Origin: Tillus elongatus
Taxonomy: Eukaryota; Arthropoda; Insecta; Coleoptera; Cleridae
Assembly (NCBI GenBank): GCA_964006375.1
Contig: OZ023267.1
Coordinates: 37,211,766-37,275,765 of the forward strand
Reading direction: 5' to 3'
Length of the DNA stretch: 64,000 nt
Part shown: positions 20,040 to 30,846 of the stretch, in pieces
Layout: each line of letters opens with the position of its first letter
How positions within the stretch are numbered: the stretch's first letter is position 1
Translations under genes and position numbers: made by a program
The notes under the pieces: generated by a model
Database searches by the model: none
The model's input: only the letters and a program-made list of their open reading frames with translations
What the model was told of the DNA's origin: nothing

Positions 20040-20589
20040 AAGGGCTTCACTTAGCTAAAGCGCTGGCTACATCATTCACCTACAGAGACGAGAAGTAGTC
20101 TCCAAGTCTGTATGTAGAGATAATTCACTTGTATAAAATTTATCATAAAAGTAACATCAACAAATAGTTGCCATAACTTTAAAAATGTGAATAAACTTAT
20201 AGTTACTGTAACTTTAGATGAATTAGCAAGTTTATAGTTGTCATATCTCGGCTTTATCAAAAAAATTACAACTGCCATAACTATAAACATAGTGAAAGAG
20301 GTTACATTAGCTGCAACCGTAGCTTCTCACATTTGCACACTACTAGTGAATCTGGTTTTGGGTTTATATTCTCATGGAATTTGACCTGGTAGATTTGTGG
20401 TGTAGGTATTCATAATTCACACAAGCCAAACATTTAGAAAATATACCATAATCTGAATTTAATCATAAACAATAATTTTTATACTACAAATCGATCAGCC
20501 ATATCAAATTATAGCAGGTTCAATGTTGTACATTTCGCAAGATGTATTAAGACTAAATATTCAAGCACAAGTGATTGAAAACCACTCAC
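20040..20589. other. CPSF6 intron 2, no recognised gene
   Basis: AT-rich DNA between the Penelope-like 3' end and CPSF6 exon 2. It includes several similar short AACTATAA/TTTATAGTT stretches that could pair, but no gene or known element is recognised. Confidence 0.5.
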
Positions 20590-20799
20590 CCAAGTTAAAT
20601 TTCCTATGTATAACTGATATCTTCGTCCTCCAGTATTGGGAGTAATATTATTTCCTTGGGTAGAATAAGAACCACCATTTAGTTCCTCAGAGTTAGCATT
20701 CGGTACATGATTAGCATCACTACCATCACCCTTTGGACCTCCTGGTGGGGCAGCTATTACATCGTCATACAAGTCAACATTTTCACCACCAAAATCGTC
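20590..20799 (-). CDS. CPSF6: CPSF6 exon 2 (acidic N-terminus and RNP2)
   Basis: A 210-bp phase-0 exon with acceptor TTTTAG and donor GTGAGT on the minus strand. It encodes DDFGGENVDLYDDVIAAPP, an acidic/Asn-rich linker, and ends at RRYQLYIGNLTW, the RNP2 strand (LYIGNL) of the CPSF6 RRM. The RRM is therefore split between this exon and 10783-11361. The LYDDVI and LYIGNLTW motifs are strongly conserved in CFIm68/CFIm59 proteins; the short linker is insect-like. CPSF6 rather than its paralogue CPSF7 is inferred because insects generally carry a single CPSF6-type gene. Confidence 0.93.
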
Positions 20800-21002
20800 C
20801 TAAAATGATATAAAGTTGATTAAAGATTTTTAAGTGCATGTGTAAAGTGTAACAGAAAAATTGTGTGCCGGCAATAGCAGTATTATTGTTTTGCAATACA
20901 AGTCGTCTAGTATCATAAACATACCAAATAGTCACACCAATTTAAAGCTTAAAAGATGAGGTATAAAAGGGACAAATAATAAATACCAAAAATCAATCAT
21001 AC

Positions 21003-21059
21003 CTGTGCAAAATCTTGATCAATATCGTCTGCATATAGGTCTATATCATTATCCGCCAT
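21003..21059 (-). CDS. CPSF6: CPSF6 exon 1 (start codon)
   Basis: A 57-bp coding exon starting with ATG at 21059 in the context AAAATGGCGG and ending in CAG|GT. It encodes MADNDIDLYADDIDQDFAQ, matching the acidic CPSF6 N-terminus (vertebrate proteins begin MADGVDHIDIYAD). Intron 1 is only 203 bp (20800-21002), so the two 5' introns differ almost fifty-fold in length. The start is chosen because it is the first ATG, splices in phase 0 to exon 2 and matches the family. Confidence 0.92.
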
Positions 21060-21175
21060 TTTCCGCGTCCAATGGAGGCAGAAAAATGTCGCTCAGTCGC
21101 TCTTCGCGTTCGACCAATCAATCCGTTCCTGTTCGATTCGACAATATGGCCACCTAAATGTCAAGATATAACAGA
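21060..21175 (-). promoter_or_regulatory. Probable CPSF6 promoter/5' UTR
   Basis: The DNA immediately upstream of the CPSF6 ATG (minus strand) is locally GC-richer than its surroundings. It contains an inverted CCAAT box (ACCAATCA at about 21112), a CCAAT on the plus strand near 21069, and an ATATGGCCACC element at about 21144 resembling a YY1/Pho site. The start codon itself lies in an AAAATGGCGG sequence, also YY1-like. This pattern fits a TATA-less housekeeping promoter. No transcription start can be fixed from sequence alone. Confidence 0.45.
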
Positions 21176-21857
21176 CACTGAATAATAATTTAAAACCTAA
21201 ATGACTTTCGTTAATGCATTTGAACACTGGAAATTTAAGAACAGATATTTTTTTTTGTCAAAAGCAAACAAAGTACTTCATTTAATCTCTTTTGATTATT
21301 CATGTTCATATATTTTTGAATGTCAACTTCAACTTTCTTCTTCTTTTTTTAAGTCTACTAAGGAACACACCTTTTTGATCTTACGATGTCACTCCTAATT
21401 TTATCAGGATGGGCCGACTTTCTTAAATATACTTGTGTCATTTGATACAATTAGATTTCAGTAAATATGATTTTTTTGACAAGTTAATCACTATAATCAA
21501 ACGAAATAATACAAATAACATTCAGCAATTAGCAGTTTTTAAGCTAACTTATATTTGGTCCGGAAACCATTACTTTTTCTTATTATTTGTTAACTTTTCT
21601 CGTCAACTGTAGTACTAATTAAGGATATGCTTTTACACTTGCTCACTCAAAGCAAACACAATTTAAAACAGTATACTTGAAAAATAAAAGTACTTCTTAA
21701 GAGCTTAGGATATTATTTACATTTAAAATTATTAGCATTATAATACATAAATATACATTAAACAAAAATCAACATAATGATGATTTTAGATGAATATGTC
21801 TATACCAATAAATTTATTTTGTTTTGGTACTCAATGACTCTTTTTATTGTTACTTAA

Positions 21858-22010
21858 AGCTTGGTTCATACACTCGCGAATTGCGAAATCGGAGCGAAAC
21901 GTATCCCTATTGGTTTATTTCAAATAATATCGTAATATTATTTAAAAAGGGGCCAATAGGAATTACTTTCGTAATTCGCATTTCGCGAGTGTATAAACCT
22001 AACCTCAGAG
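21858..22010. mobile_element. Short palindromic MITE, copy 1
   Basis: GGTTCATACACTCGCGAATT at the left is mirrored by TTCGCGAGTGTATAAACC at the right, with CCTATTGG and CCAATAGG also paired. The sequence folds into one ~150-bp hairpin. A related copy occurs at 22436-22570. Confidence 0.75.
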
Positions 22011-22364
22011 TAGGTTAATACCATGATACAAATAACGAGAGATATGATATTCCGACTGCCTATTTTTAGACCTGTCACGCGCATGGTGTCAAGTGGTGAG
22101 TCCAATGTAACAATAATATGCTGTCGTGCAGTGGGGTTTGACGTTTCATCACAACCTCTTAACAAATTACGTATTTTACTAATATTTAAGTGCATACAGT
22201 TGGAAGTAATAAAAATAAAAAAGGTTAAAATTAGTGCTGTGATCTATATTATTTGAAAAAGACAATATAGGCGTAACTTCAACCGCATTAAACTGACGTA
22301 TAGAAACTTTTTGATTGCGAATGACTTTGTTTTAAGTGTGTAGTTGGACATCTATAACGTTACT

Positions 22365-22400
22365 CACCGCGTGACGTCAGAGGAGGGGGCGGGGCATATG
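22365..22400. promoter_or_regulatory. CRE, GC-box and NRF1-like cluster
   Basis: GCGTGACGTCAGAGG and GGGGGCGGGGC followed by ATGCGCAATA form a compact GC-rich cluster in otherwise AT-rich DNA, about 1.3 kb upstream of the CPSF6 start and between two MITEs. It may be an enhancer, a promoter of an unannotated transcript, or part of a repeat. Confidence 0.35.
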
Positions 22401-22435
22401 CGCAATATCATATCTCTTCTAAGTCATTATATCAT

Positions 22436-22570
22436 GGGTTAATACACTCGCTAATTGCGAAAAAGATTCATACACTCGAGAATTACGAAAAATTCCTATT
22501 GGTTTAGTTAAAATAAGTCAATAGGAATATGTTTCGTGGCGACTTCGCAATTCGCGAGGATATGCACCTA
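22436..22570. mobile_element. Short palindromic MITE, copy 2
   Basis: Contains TACACTCGCTAATTGCGAAA, a second TACACTCGAGAATTACG, TTCCTATTGG and its complement CAATAGGAA, and TTCGCAATTCGCGAGGATAT. It is related to the hairpin at 21858-22010 but has a duplicated left terminus. Confidence 0.65.
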
Positions 22571-22654
22571 GCTTAACGCAGTAATAAAACTGTGTATCTA
22601 TATTTGTATGATTATATAAATGTACAGTATGACTTAAGTATCCCTTACCCCTGG

Positions 22655-23700
22655 TCTTAGAGCGCCTCTTAACAAGTGGCTGGTGTCGTTTGTGGAGGAT
22701 AGAAAACTGGTAGTCTCTATAGAAAATGCTAGATCAGATGAATATGAACTAACACTGGGGGCACCTCAGGGTAGTGTCTTGGGGCAGCTTATGTTCGTTC
22801 TTTATGTGAACGACCTCTCCCATCATTTAACTGAGGGAAAGCTGTTTATGTATGCTGATGACATAGCGGTCATAGTGTTGGATTCTGTGCCTTGAAAGGT
22901 TATACACAAAGTAGAATCGGTGTTGTCGCAGTTTGATCAATGATGCTGCAGCAATCATCTGATTGTAAATAGTTCCAAAACTAATTGCCTGAAATTTACA
23001 GGCTTATTGTATCGAAATCACTCTGTTAAATGCCAGTTTAAATTTAATGACAATGATATTAATTTAACAACCTCTACCAGCTTTTTGAGTTGCACTCTGG
23101 ATGCTAGGCTCACATGGGAGTCACAGATAGAGAATATTTCTAGTAAATTAAATAAGGCTTACTTTTGCATAATGAGGGTTAAAATCATGCTAAACGAAGT
23201 GTCCCTTACCAACGTGTATTATGATTTGGTTCCCAGTGTATTAGTTAATAACATAATTGTGTTGGGGCTCTCAAATGACATAGAGAGGATATTTTTGGGA
23301 CAAAAACGAATTATTTGCTTGATCTTCGGACTCTAGTGGAGAGAATCATGTAGGGCGAGCTTCAAAACAAAAAAGATATTAACACTGATATATAGATATA
23401 TCTATATAGAATTTTGATCTACACGTTTACCCAGAAAAACAAGCTTATAAAAAATAGTGATCTTCATTGTCATTCCACACGAACAAAAGACATTTATTTA
23501 TCTAGATCTCAATTTATGATCTACAAAAAATCACCATTTTATGCTGGTTGCTTGTATCATAACTTGCTTCCTAATGAAATAAAGACTGTCTATATATTGC
23601 GTGCCTTATGATCTACAAAAAATCAATCTATGCTGGTTGCTTGTATTCTAACTTGCTTCCTAATGAAATAAAGACTGTCGTTACTGTAACGGTTACCGTT
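22655..23700 (+). pseudogene. LINE reverse transcriptase fragment
   Basis: LTLGAPQGSVLGQLMFVLYVNDL and KLFMYADDIAVI (22760-22875) are RT motifs, followed after stops by HLIVNSSKTNCLKF, LDARLTWESQIENIS and a degenerate C-terminus with NLLPNEIK. Stops at 22893 and elsewhere and missing ends show a relic. The block order suggests a Jockey/CR1-group LINE. Confidence 0.8.
23514..23685 (+). repeat. ~93-bp tandem duplication in LINE 3' region
   Basis: TTATGATCTACAAAAAATCA...GAAATAAAGACTGTC occurs twice head to tail (about 23514-23591 and 23607-23681). The second copy has a short internal deletion. Confidence 0.8.
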
Positions 23701-24440
23701 CACTCTTCACCTTTTACCTTCCATATTAATATAACTTACTTTCTCGGGCGCCATCTTTGTTCCCTAGATTTAGGACGGGGTACGATCCCCGTGAAGACAT
23801 CCGCTAGAGCCTTCGTAACACGCTAGAATTTACTGTTTAATAACAGCCTTGTCTCGTGGTAGCTTAAGTGGAGAAAATAAACACCAGGAGTTCAGTTTTT
23901 GGTGACTCCAGTATATGTGAGAAGGCTAAGCAGGCTTTAGTTACTTACTTTCAATTACCTTGGGTTATTTTCCTAGTTAATAAGATGTGAGCAGATAAAT
24001 ATAAACGTGCTATAGTAACCAAGTACCCATATTGTGACTTAAAAGCACTACAAACATGTAAAATGCATAGCCGCTACTAGGGTGCAGTCAATAAGGCCAA
24101 GATTACTTAAATTAGCGCTCATTTGAAGAAATTTTTTTACAATTCAATAGTCGGGATCTCCTCATTAGTGATTTTTTTTAAAGAAAATTCACTAAAATGC
24201 AGTCATTCAACACTCAAAACAAAACTCAGAAAGGTATTAGAAGGGAACGCTGACTATACCATTGATGAGTATTTAGCTGATAAAACAACACAAGGGGAAA
24301 ACCTATGGGAGATAATCAAACTTTATTTCATTTAATGTTATTTTGTTTTATTTTATTTGAATGTATTATTTTATATAAATGTAGTAAAATTTTCTTTTAT
24401 TTTGTTACTGTTTTAACAAGTTTCACACCCATTACGAATA
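23700..24440. other. Intergenic DNA with a dispersed A-rich repeat
   Basis: No gene recognised. The segment at ~24113-24200 (GCGCTCATTTGAAGAAATTT, GGGATCTCC, CATTAGTG, GAAAATTCACTAAAAT) recurs at 34458-34550 and, shortened, at 49571-49618. Confidence 0.5.
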
Positions 24441-24448
24441 ATATATAC

Positions 24449-25511
24449 TAGAGGTGTGCGAACCCATGTTTTGTTCGAACCGAACTATGAACAAACCCAA
24501 GCAAATATGTTGCCTCGAACTTCGAACCTCTGAAATAGTATGTCTAAGGTTCACAGTCGAACTTCGAACTTCTTAGAAATTCAAAATCGAACATCGAACT
24601 ACCCAAAATTCTTCAGTGTTCATATATCATTTCCTTAAATATAAAATTTAGGATTATTGTAACACACAATACTTGATATGTAAAAGATTACCACTCGTTT
24701 TACAAAACGGAAAGGTTCGACAAATTTGCAGGTTGATTGGGTAAAAATTCCTTCTGGTGCTGATCTTTGTGCAGATGGGTTAACGTTAAATTAAAAACAC
24801 AAAAACAAAAAATATTTTAAACTTTTTTAGATTTCTAGATCTATAGATAAGCTCAATTATAAATATGTTGTTGTTTGGTATTGGCTAGGCAGTTTTAGCA
24901 AACAGATTGAGAGGGTTGAAAGTGAGCATGATAGGTATAAAATAACCACTTACAACTTTGAACTGTCTCCTGATTGTGAATATTTAACTGTTTTGGCTCA
25001 CTGTGAAATAAAGCTTGTTGAAACCAGTGTTTTCCAAAGGCAATCTGCAATTATCCTCAAATTCAGAAAATTTACGTTACCGATCGCCTTCGAACACCAC
25101 CATCATAATGTTGTTACTGAAATAGGTGTTGGGAGGCTAGGATATACAAGAAAAATAATTATGTGATTGCTAAATGGCTCCGTCTTGTTTCAATGTGTCC
25201 CATCTACTGTCAAAAATATGCATGAGTGAAATCTCCTGAAATTACGCTATCGATTCAATGAGACCGATAACGAGTTTAAAGCGCCGCTACCGAGTTAAAG
25301 GGGCCGCAAATTCGCTACCTTTGGCAACATTCAATGCCTGTAAAGTTAATTTTCGAAGTATTTTTGAGCAACGAACTTCAAACTATGTTTAAGAATTACA
25401 TATTTCGAACTTCGAACTACTTCAACATCGCTAGTGCGAACATATTTTCGAACCGAGGGTTCGGTTCGAGTTCGGCTTCGGTTAGGAATTTCGAAGCTTC
25501 GCACACCTCTA
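24449..25511. mobile_element. Non-autonomous hAT-type element with 8-bp TSD
   Basis: Terminal inverted repeats TAGAGGTGTGCGAA and TTCGCACACCTCTA lie at the two ends, flanked on both sides by ATATATAC (24441-24448 and 25512-25519). An 8-bp duplication plus a TAGAGGTG-like terminus is the hallmark of hAT transposons. No transposase is present in the 1063 bp. Subterminal DNA is rich in TTCGAAC/GTTCGAA motifs (for example 24470-24600 and 25365-25505), the kind of repeated short sites often bound by hAT transposases. Confidence 0.85.
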
Positions 25512-25605
25512 ATATATACATGTATGAGAGAAATAAAGCATTATTATTAATATTATTTTCGATCTTGTCTATATGTGTTTTAGCTGCTTTAATCACATAT
25601 TCGGT

Positions 25606-25790
25606 AGATGTGTGTGAACCCATGTTTTTTTCGAACCAATCCATGAACTAACCCGAGCAAATATCTTGCCTTGAAACTCTGAAATAGTATGTCTGAGGTT
25701 CACAGCGGTATTTCGAACTTCTCACGACGAACGAACCAAAATTCTTCAATGTTCATATATCATTTTCTTAAATACAAAACTCTTCTTTTT
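25606..25790. mobile_element. Truncated second copy of the hAT-type element
   Basis: GTGTGTGAACCCATGTTTTT, GAGCAAATAT, TCTGAAATAGTATGTCTGAG and AAATTCTTCAATGTTCATAT repeat the left ~190 bp of the element at 24449 in the same orientation. The terminal TAGAGG is lost and the right end is missing. Confidence 0.7.
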
Positions 25791-25799
25791 TCCAATACA

Positions 25800-26520
25800 T
25801 AGGCATACTGTTTCCTTTTCTTAGGTGTTAAAAGTACCTCAACTTTGATTCTTACTTATTTTGTTTCCTTGCTCGCTTTATCCATCTATATCAGTTTTAT
25901 CTAAGACACCACATTCAGCACCTCGCATAACTCTAGTACCTTTTACTAATGTGCAAAGTCTCTCATCATACACAATGTAATAGTCTATTATACTTTTTAC
26001 ACCTACTGTTTAAGGAGCGCTGGTTAACTGGGGATTTAAATTGTCGAACTAGGCGAATTTAGACATAGTAACGATGTAATAAAACTTTAATAAACTCACT
26101 AAACTTAACAATGCTTACGAACTAGTTTAACTGAATGAATTTTAAACCCAACTCTTTACATAGTGAATCTTAATTGAACAGTCTCGCTAATGTTTACGTA
26201 ATTAAAATCACAGGTCTCACGTCTTTACATCTTAAGAATCTAAACTAGAAGTCTCTTAATGTTTACCAACAAATACTACTTATAGTTTTTAATCGGTTTA
26301 CATCCTACATAATTTGCCGACTTCAGCAGTCAGCATTCCTTTGGTTGCAATTTCACCTTGTTTACTATTTACATAACAATGTAATCGTTTCAATGCCAAT
26401 GTTATCGATACATTTTTGACCTACAATTATATGCAATATTTACATTACTTGGTGTAGAGAATTTTCCTATAACTAACTTTACTTATGATTTAATGTTCTT
26501 AACAATTATGTTTCCACGCC
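25800..26520. other. Intergenic DNA, nothing recognised
   Basis: AT-rich sequence with no supported gene, repeat or structural RNA. Confidence 0.5.
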
Positions 26521-26529
26521 TACGACTGC

Positions 26530-27000
26530 CCTTCTGCAAACCTTATTGTTCTCTGAACACCTACCCTTTGCCATGTTTACTTGTACACTATTACTAACTA
26601 TCTGTCTCTTTTCTCTTACCCACCCATTCATATTTCCGGGAACAAGTATTCTTTCATCTGGTTCACACATGTCCACATGTCTAATATTTCATTTATGCAT
26701 TTCCAAAAGTTTTTCCTCTCTCACCGTTTGTGGTGCCATAGGAGGCAACCAAAACACTCTACGTACACTCGTTTTCACCCACAACCATATTATTATCGGA
26801 AAACCACATTCATAATCGTTTCACATATCTGCCTGCCACGAGACTTTTCTTCAGCACCCAACCGTATGCATATGTACTCCCCCAATACTGCCTCACTGCG
26901 TTCCTTTCAGTCATGCACAATATATACCCTTTCGTGCATGCATCTCTTGCACAATATTATTTTCTTTACCTCTTGCACCATGTAAATCCCAGGTTGCAAT
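26530..27000 (-). pseudogene. Possible LINE endonuclease remnant
   Basis: The minus strand from ~26990 reads ATWDLHGARGKENNIVQEM, similar to the opening of an RTE/Jockey-type endonuclease. Beyond several stops it gives FPIIIWLWVKTSV and RRVFWLPP. The rest is too decayed to place, so the assignment is tentative. Confidence 0.3.
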
Positions 27001-27980
27001 TTTCCAAGTAGTTGCCGGGTCTTCGTTACATGTTGGGCCTAATCTATAGCTTCCGACGCCCATCATGGCTTTGGCTGTCCGAAGCTTAAATATGTAGTCA
27101 CTAGCACATGTGCACTACCGGCTCTCACTGTCCATTGATGGATGTTGGGTAGTTTTAGCAGCCATGGTGCAAACAATAATTGAAACTCCAGGTCACTTCC
27201 AGGTTGGTTCGCTTTATTCCATATCGGCCAGTATCTCTGCTGCAGAGACTGCCCGAAAGGCCACCTCTGCATTGCCCGTCCGCGACGATAGGGGACAATA
27301 CTGATGCACTTGCAGACTGCATAATAATTTGACATATCTGTTTCCATTTAAATGCAAACTGTATTAAATAGCGCGCTAAACCAGTGACACTACAAATAAT
27401 CCCAACATTCATTAACAGAGACGACACACAAACATTACACAAGAAGTAGATATTAGGTATTATACCTATATTTAGTGGCAGACGCTAACCTGACAAAAAG
27501 CATGAATGTGCTAGCGAAAAAATTGTACGGGGAAGTAACTAAAGTGGCCAACAAAAACTTGGGCAAAAGCAATTTTTAGCACAATTTTCAATTAGCTGTT
27601 ACTCTTTTAAAAGTTGATTTTTTTTTAATGTGGTTTGCACTTCGCAAAAGCAAACTTGGTCTAGATTATGCAAAATAACTCATTCTTTTGGCAAAATTAA
27701 AAATTTCATATTATACTGGGTGTAAGATAAAGCCGTGTAAAAGTTGTCAAAGTTTTGCTGTCCGCCATTTTGTCTAAAAAAATGTATCGTCTCCCATTGT
27801 GGATAATAACTGAGTTAATATCAATATCTCTAGACGGTTTCCCCAGTTTCTTTATAAGGACCTCTTAGCATTTTATACAGGGCGAAACAAAGAAATTGTA
27901 AAAATCATGGTAGTCATATTACAATTGGCCAGCAGATAACTTGATTTTTTTTTGGTTTAATTAATTTTATTTAATTTCTC
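27001..27980. other. Intergenic DNA with MITE-like ends
   Basis: No gene is supported. ACTGGGTGTAAGATAAAGCC near 27716 and TACAGGGCGAAACAAAG near 27877 resemble mariner-type termini, but no matching partners were found. Confidence 0.35.
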
Positions 27981-27989
27981 AACTATGTA

Positions 27990-28189
27990 ATATTGTAGCA
28001 ACGATGCCAATGACCATTTCAGAAAGTGAAAGGTGCTTTTCTACTTCAAAACGCAAGACATTTTTAAGAAATACCATGAGCCGAGACAGACTTGCAGCAC
28101 TGGCCATGTTGTCCATCGAGAAAAAAATGGTGAAACAAACCCGGGACTTTAATGAAAAACCATATAACATTTTTGTAAACAAAAAGGAC
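27990..28189 (+). pseudogene. hAT transposase C-terminal domain, interrupted by a LINE
   Basis: The frame reads TISESERCFSTSKRKTFLR, NTMSRDRLAALAMLSIEKK and FNEKPYNIFVNKKD. This is the C-terminal hAT dimerisation region, normally ERSFS-LKR...MSQDRLSALA, as in ZMYM1-like transposases. The frame stops at a LINE insertion, and the terminal residues (KDRRADFLYK, stop) reappear at ~29125-29154 after the LINE. Confidence 0.8.
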
Positions 28190-29126
28190 CATACCACTGG
28201 GACGCGCTCGTCTGGTTCACGGACGGATCCGGCGGAGAGCGTGGGCAGGTGTTTACTCGGAAGGACCGAGGGTAAGTCATAGTATTTCCCTCGGAGCCCA
28301 TGCAACGGTGTTTTAGGCCGAGATGTACGCCATCCTGCACTGTGTGCGGGAGAACAAGAGAGACTACACCAACAAGCGGATCCTCATAGCCACAGACAGC
28401 CAGGCAGCCCTTAAGGCACTAAGTAGCCCACAGGTAAATTCCTGGCTGGTGAGTGAGTGCCGAGACGAGACGAGCGACCTGGCTGGGCAGAATGAGGTGA
28501 CCCTCATCTGGGTGTCGGGTCACTCGGGGGTCAAAGGCAATGAAGAAGCCGACAGTCTCGCGAAGGGAGCGTCAGCAGAACCATTTATGGGACCAGAACC
28601 GGCTCTGGGCGTGACAAAGAGCACTGCCAGGGGAGCCATTAAGTCCTGGGTCAGAAACCAAAACAGGGTGTACTGGGCGGACTGTCCAGGGTTCAGACAT
28701 GGGAAGTCAATAATTGACGGACCTAGTTCAAAGAGAGCTGTGGAGCTGCTAATTCTTAGCAAAGGACAGCTCAGAAACACAACAGGTATCTTGACGGAAC
28801 ACATGGCCGTCAAGAAACAACTGCATAAAATGGGACGGTTTGAAGGGGACCTCGCATGCAGACTCTGTGGCGAGGGGGAGGAATCAGCCCAGCACATCTT
28901 GTGCGAGTGTAAAGCTCTGGACCGCAAAAGACAACTGATCTACGGTCAGTCTAGACCGGAGACAGAGCAATATAAAACTTCACCCTACCAATCGCTGTGC
29001 AGACTAGTTCAAGGCACAGTGATTTTGGAATAGGTGGAGTAAGACTAAGGGTATGCACAGTCAACCAAAGGTTGCAGTGCTATCAGGGCGGTAAGGTCGC
29101 GGACGAGTCCTGAGGAAAAAAAAAAA
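28190..29126 (+). mobile_element. RNase H-encoding LINE 3' end, copy A (5'-truncated)
   Basis: The copy encodes the C-terminal part of a LINE ORF2. A frame-broken WFTDGSGG start of RNase H at ~28212 is followed by an open frame 28323-29033 with VYAILHCVREN equivalents, LIATDSQAALKALSS, IWVSGHSGVKGNEEADSLA and a terminal CRLCGEGEESAQHILCEC zinc-knuckle-like motif. A ~90-bp tail with GGTTGCAGTGCTATC and GGACGAGTCCTGAGG ends in A(11). It sits inside the hAT gene described above. It is related to, but clearly different from, the LINE at 11620. Copies B and C are at 38957-39757 and 46304-47436. Confidence 0.88.
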
Positions 29127-29154
29127 GACAGGCGAGCTGATTTCCTCTACAAGT
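29120..29154 (+). pseudogene. hAT transposase terminal codons after LINE
   Basis: AAAGACAGGCGAGCTGATTT and following bases encode KDRRADFLYK and a stop, the expected end of the hAT protein broken at 28189. The A-rich target makes the exact duplication hard to delimit. Confidence 0.65.
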
Positions 29155-29159
29155 AATGG

Positions 29160-30122
29160 TAAGATACCTATATCAAATTTTTTCACATGTTGCCACCCAT
29201 TATTTTAATTTATTTATGCCCTCGATATTCGTGATTAAATATTATTTCAAATAGCTACCAATTTCCCCAAAAAATATTCTTGCAAGTCTATATTTTTGTA
29301 TAAAATAATTTTTCATTGAAATTCTGTCAGGAAAACGCGTGGCCTTGAAAATTTCCGCCTGCGTTGCTAATAGGCAATCCTACTCACGAACCCTGTGCCC
29401 ACCCATGTAAGGCACCCACGAACCGCCACTGACTCAACATGTTTCTTTTTTCCTAAGAATTATATGTTACAATATTAATTAAAACACTAATTATACAATC
29501 AAAGTCATCTGTAAATTGCTAAAGTTTTATTTACAATTCAATATATTCAAACAAAACACTAAGTTTATTGTTTAAAATTTGTTTTTTAAAAAACAGACTA
29601 ATCCACAGAATATATATACACATATGTAGACTATACAGTTGAAAAGCATGGCTCATAAATGTAATGACCCTAGCGATATTAACATAAAAGGGGATGGATA
29701 TAATTTATCAAGTTATGAACAATGAGATAATAAAAATAATAATTACCTAGATGTAAAACGAAGGTATAAAACATAATATACATAACTATCTATATATATA
29801 AATACACTAAATATCATAACAACGATAATGAATACAATGTTCATTAATCATTTCATCTGAAAGTAATCACACATTCTCATCTGGCACATGAGTATCGAGA
29901 TTTATACACTGATATCACAACATGACGGAAACGTAAGTTCGTTCTTGGGTCTCTGCGACTACCGATATAAACATGTATCAATAACATCACCTAACCTATG
30001 CTATCATGGTAGAGGTACACATCATCGTCACACTAGAGACTTTCATCCTCCTACATACACGTCTCTCCATATGTCAGCCATTCGTGTTGCAGTCTTGATT
30101 CTAAATGGTGACACGGCCTTCT
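29160..30122 (-). other. UBL3 3' UTR and downstream DNA
   Basis: No other gene is recognised. This lies downstream of the UBL3 stop on the minus strand. Minus-strand AATAAA signals occur at ~29527 and ~29566, so a 3' UTR of roughly 0.55-0.6 kb is plausible, but cleavage sites cannot be confirmed. Confidence 0.4.
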
Positions 30123-30187
30123 TTACAAGATGCAACACGATGTCGAACAACAACTACTGCTACCACCTTTGCTTTTCTGTCGTTGAT
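30123..30187 (-). CDS. UBL3: UBL3 exon 4 (C-terminus, prenylation box)
   Basis: After a TTTTTAG acceptor the exon completes the split Asp codon and encodes DQRQKSKGGSSSCCSTSCCIL followed by TAA at 30125-30123. The CCIL ending is a CAAX-type prenylation signal (Leu favours geranylgeranyl) with neighbouring Cys residues that may be palmitoylated. This matches UBL3/MUB proteins (human ends NCCVIL), which hold a ubiquitin-like fold on the plasma membrane and assist sorting of proteins to small extracellular vesicles. Phase 1 matches the donor of the exon at 34861-35025. Confidence 0.92.
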
Positions 30188-30846
30188 CTAAAAACAAAAT
30201 AATCAAAATTAATATTAACAATAATATGTATAGTGCATACAAATTACAAATTATACCACACTGCTGAAAAGATTAGTGATTCTTAGAGATGGGAAAATTC
30301 TCATTTGACGATAATTCCCGTAGAATTTCCATCGAAAATTCCAGAAACTTTCCGAAAGTTTAAAAAAAGTTTTATTGCAGAAATGAGTTTTTTATGCTAA
30401 GAGCATTACAAATATATATACAGGTGTCCCAATAGTGTGTAATTCCTCTATATATCCCTTTACCCTTAGAGGTACCCGAAAAGACTTTCAACAAAATTTT
30501 CTTGTGATTATCTAAGCTATATCGAGAAAATATATTCAGCTTTGTGGAACTTCCGGTTGCACCGGAAGTAGCTATCAACTTCGTTATTTTAAATGGAATG
30601 CTATACTATTTATTGCATTTTTTGATAGAGACTAAAAAATAAGTGTGACTTTGTGTAGCATTCCCTATAGCGATCTTTGATATTTGTGAAAATATTACGA
30701 CTTTCTTTTTTTTTAGCCCCGATTTATGTGTTACTTCAAACGAATGCTGTGGGCTGAGTTTTGAGTTTTGCTGCCTTAAATTCTAAATATCAATAGACGA
30801 CATTTAATACTTTAAAATAGTTAAAGAACAGTTTATCATCATTGTA

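Noticed and set aside
21938..22195. 85-codon minus-strand frame near the MITE
   Set aside because: Partly inside the hairpin MITE and without homology.
23690..23830. Possible LTR start (TGTAACGGTTACCG and a polyadenylation-like region)
   Set aside because: No second LTR, primer-binding site, gag or pol found nearby; a palindromic motif alone is not enough.
26546..26985. Hydrophobic open frames that could suggest a small membrane protein
   Set aside because: The opposite strand shows a degraded LINE endonuclease, and the Ser/Thr/Leu-rich frames fit antisense reading of it.
28520..28927. 135-codon frames antisense to the RNase H LINE copies (also 39143-39544 and 46834-47241)
   Set aside because: The same antisense frame recurs only because the three LINE copies are similar; no independent protein signature.
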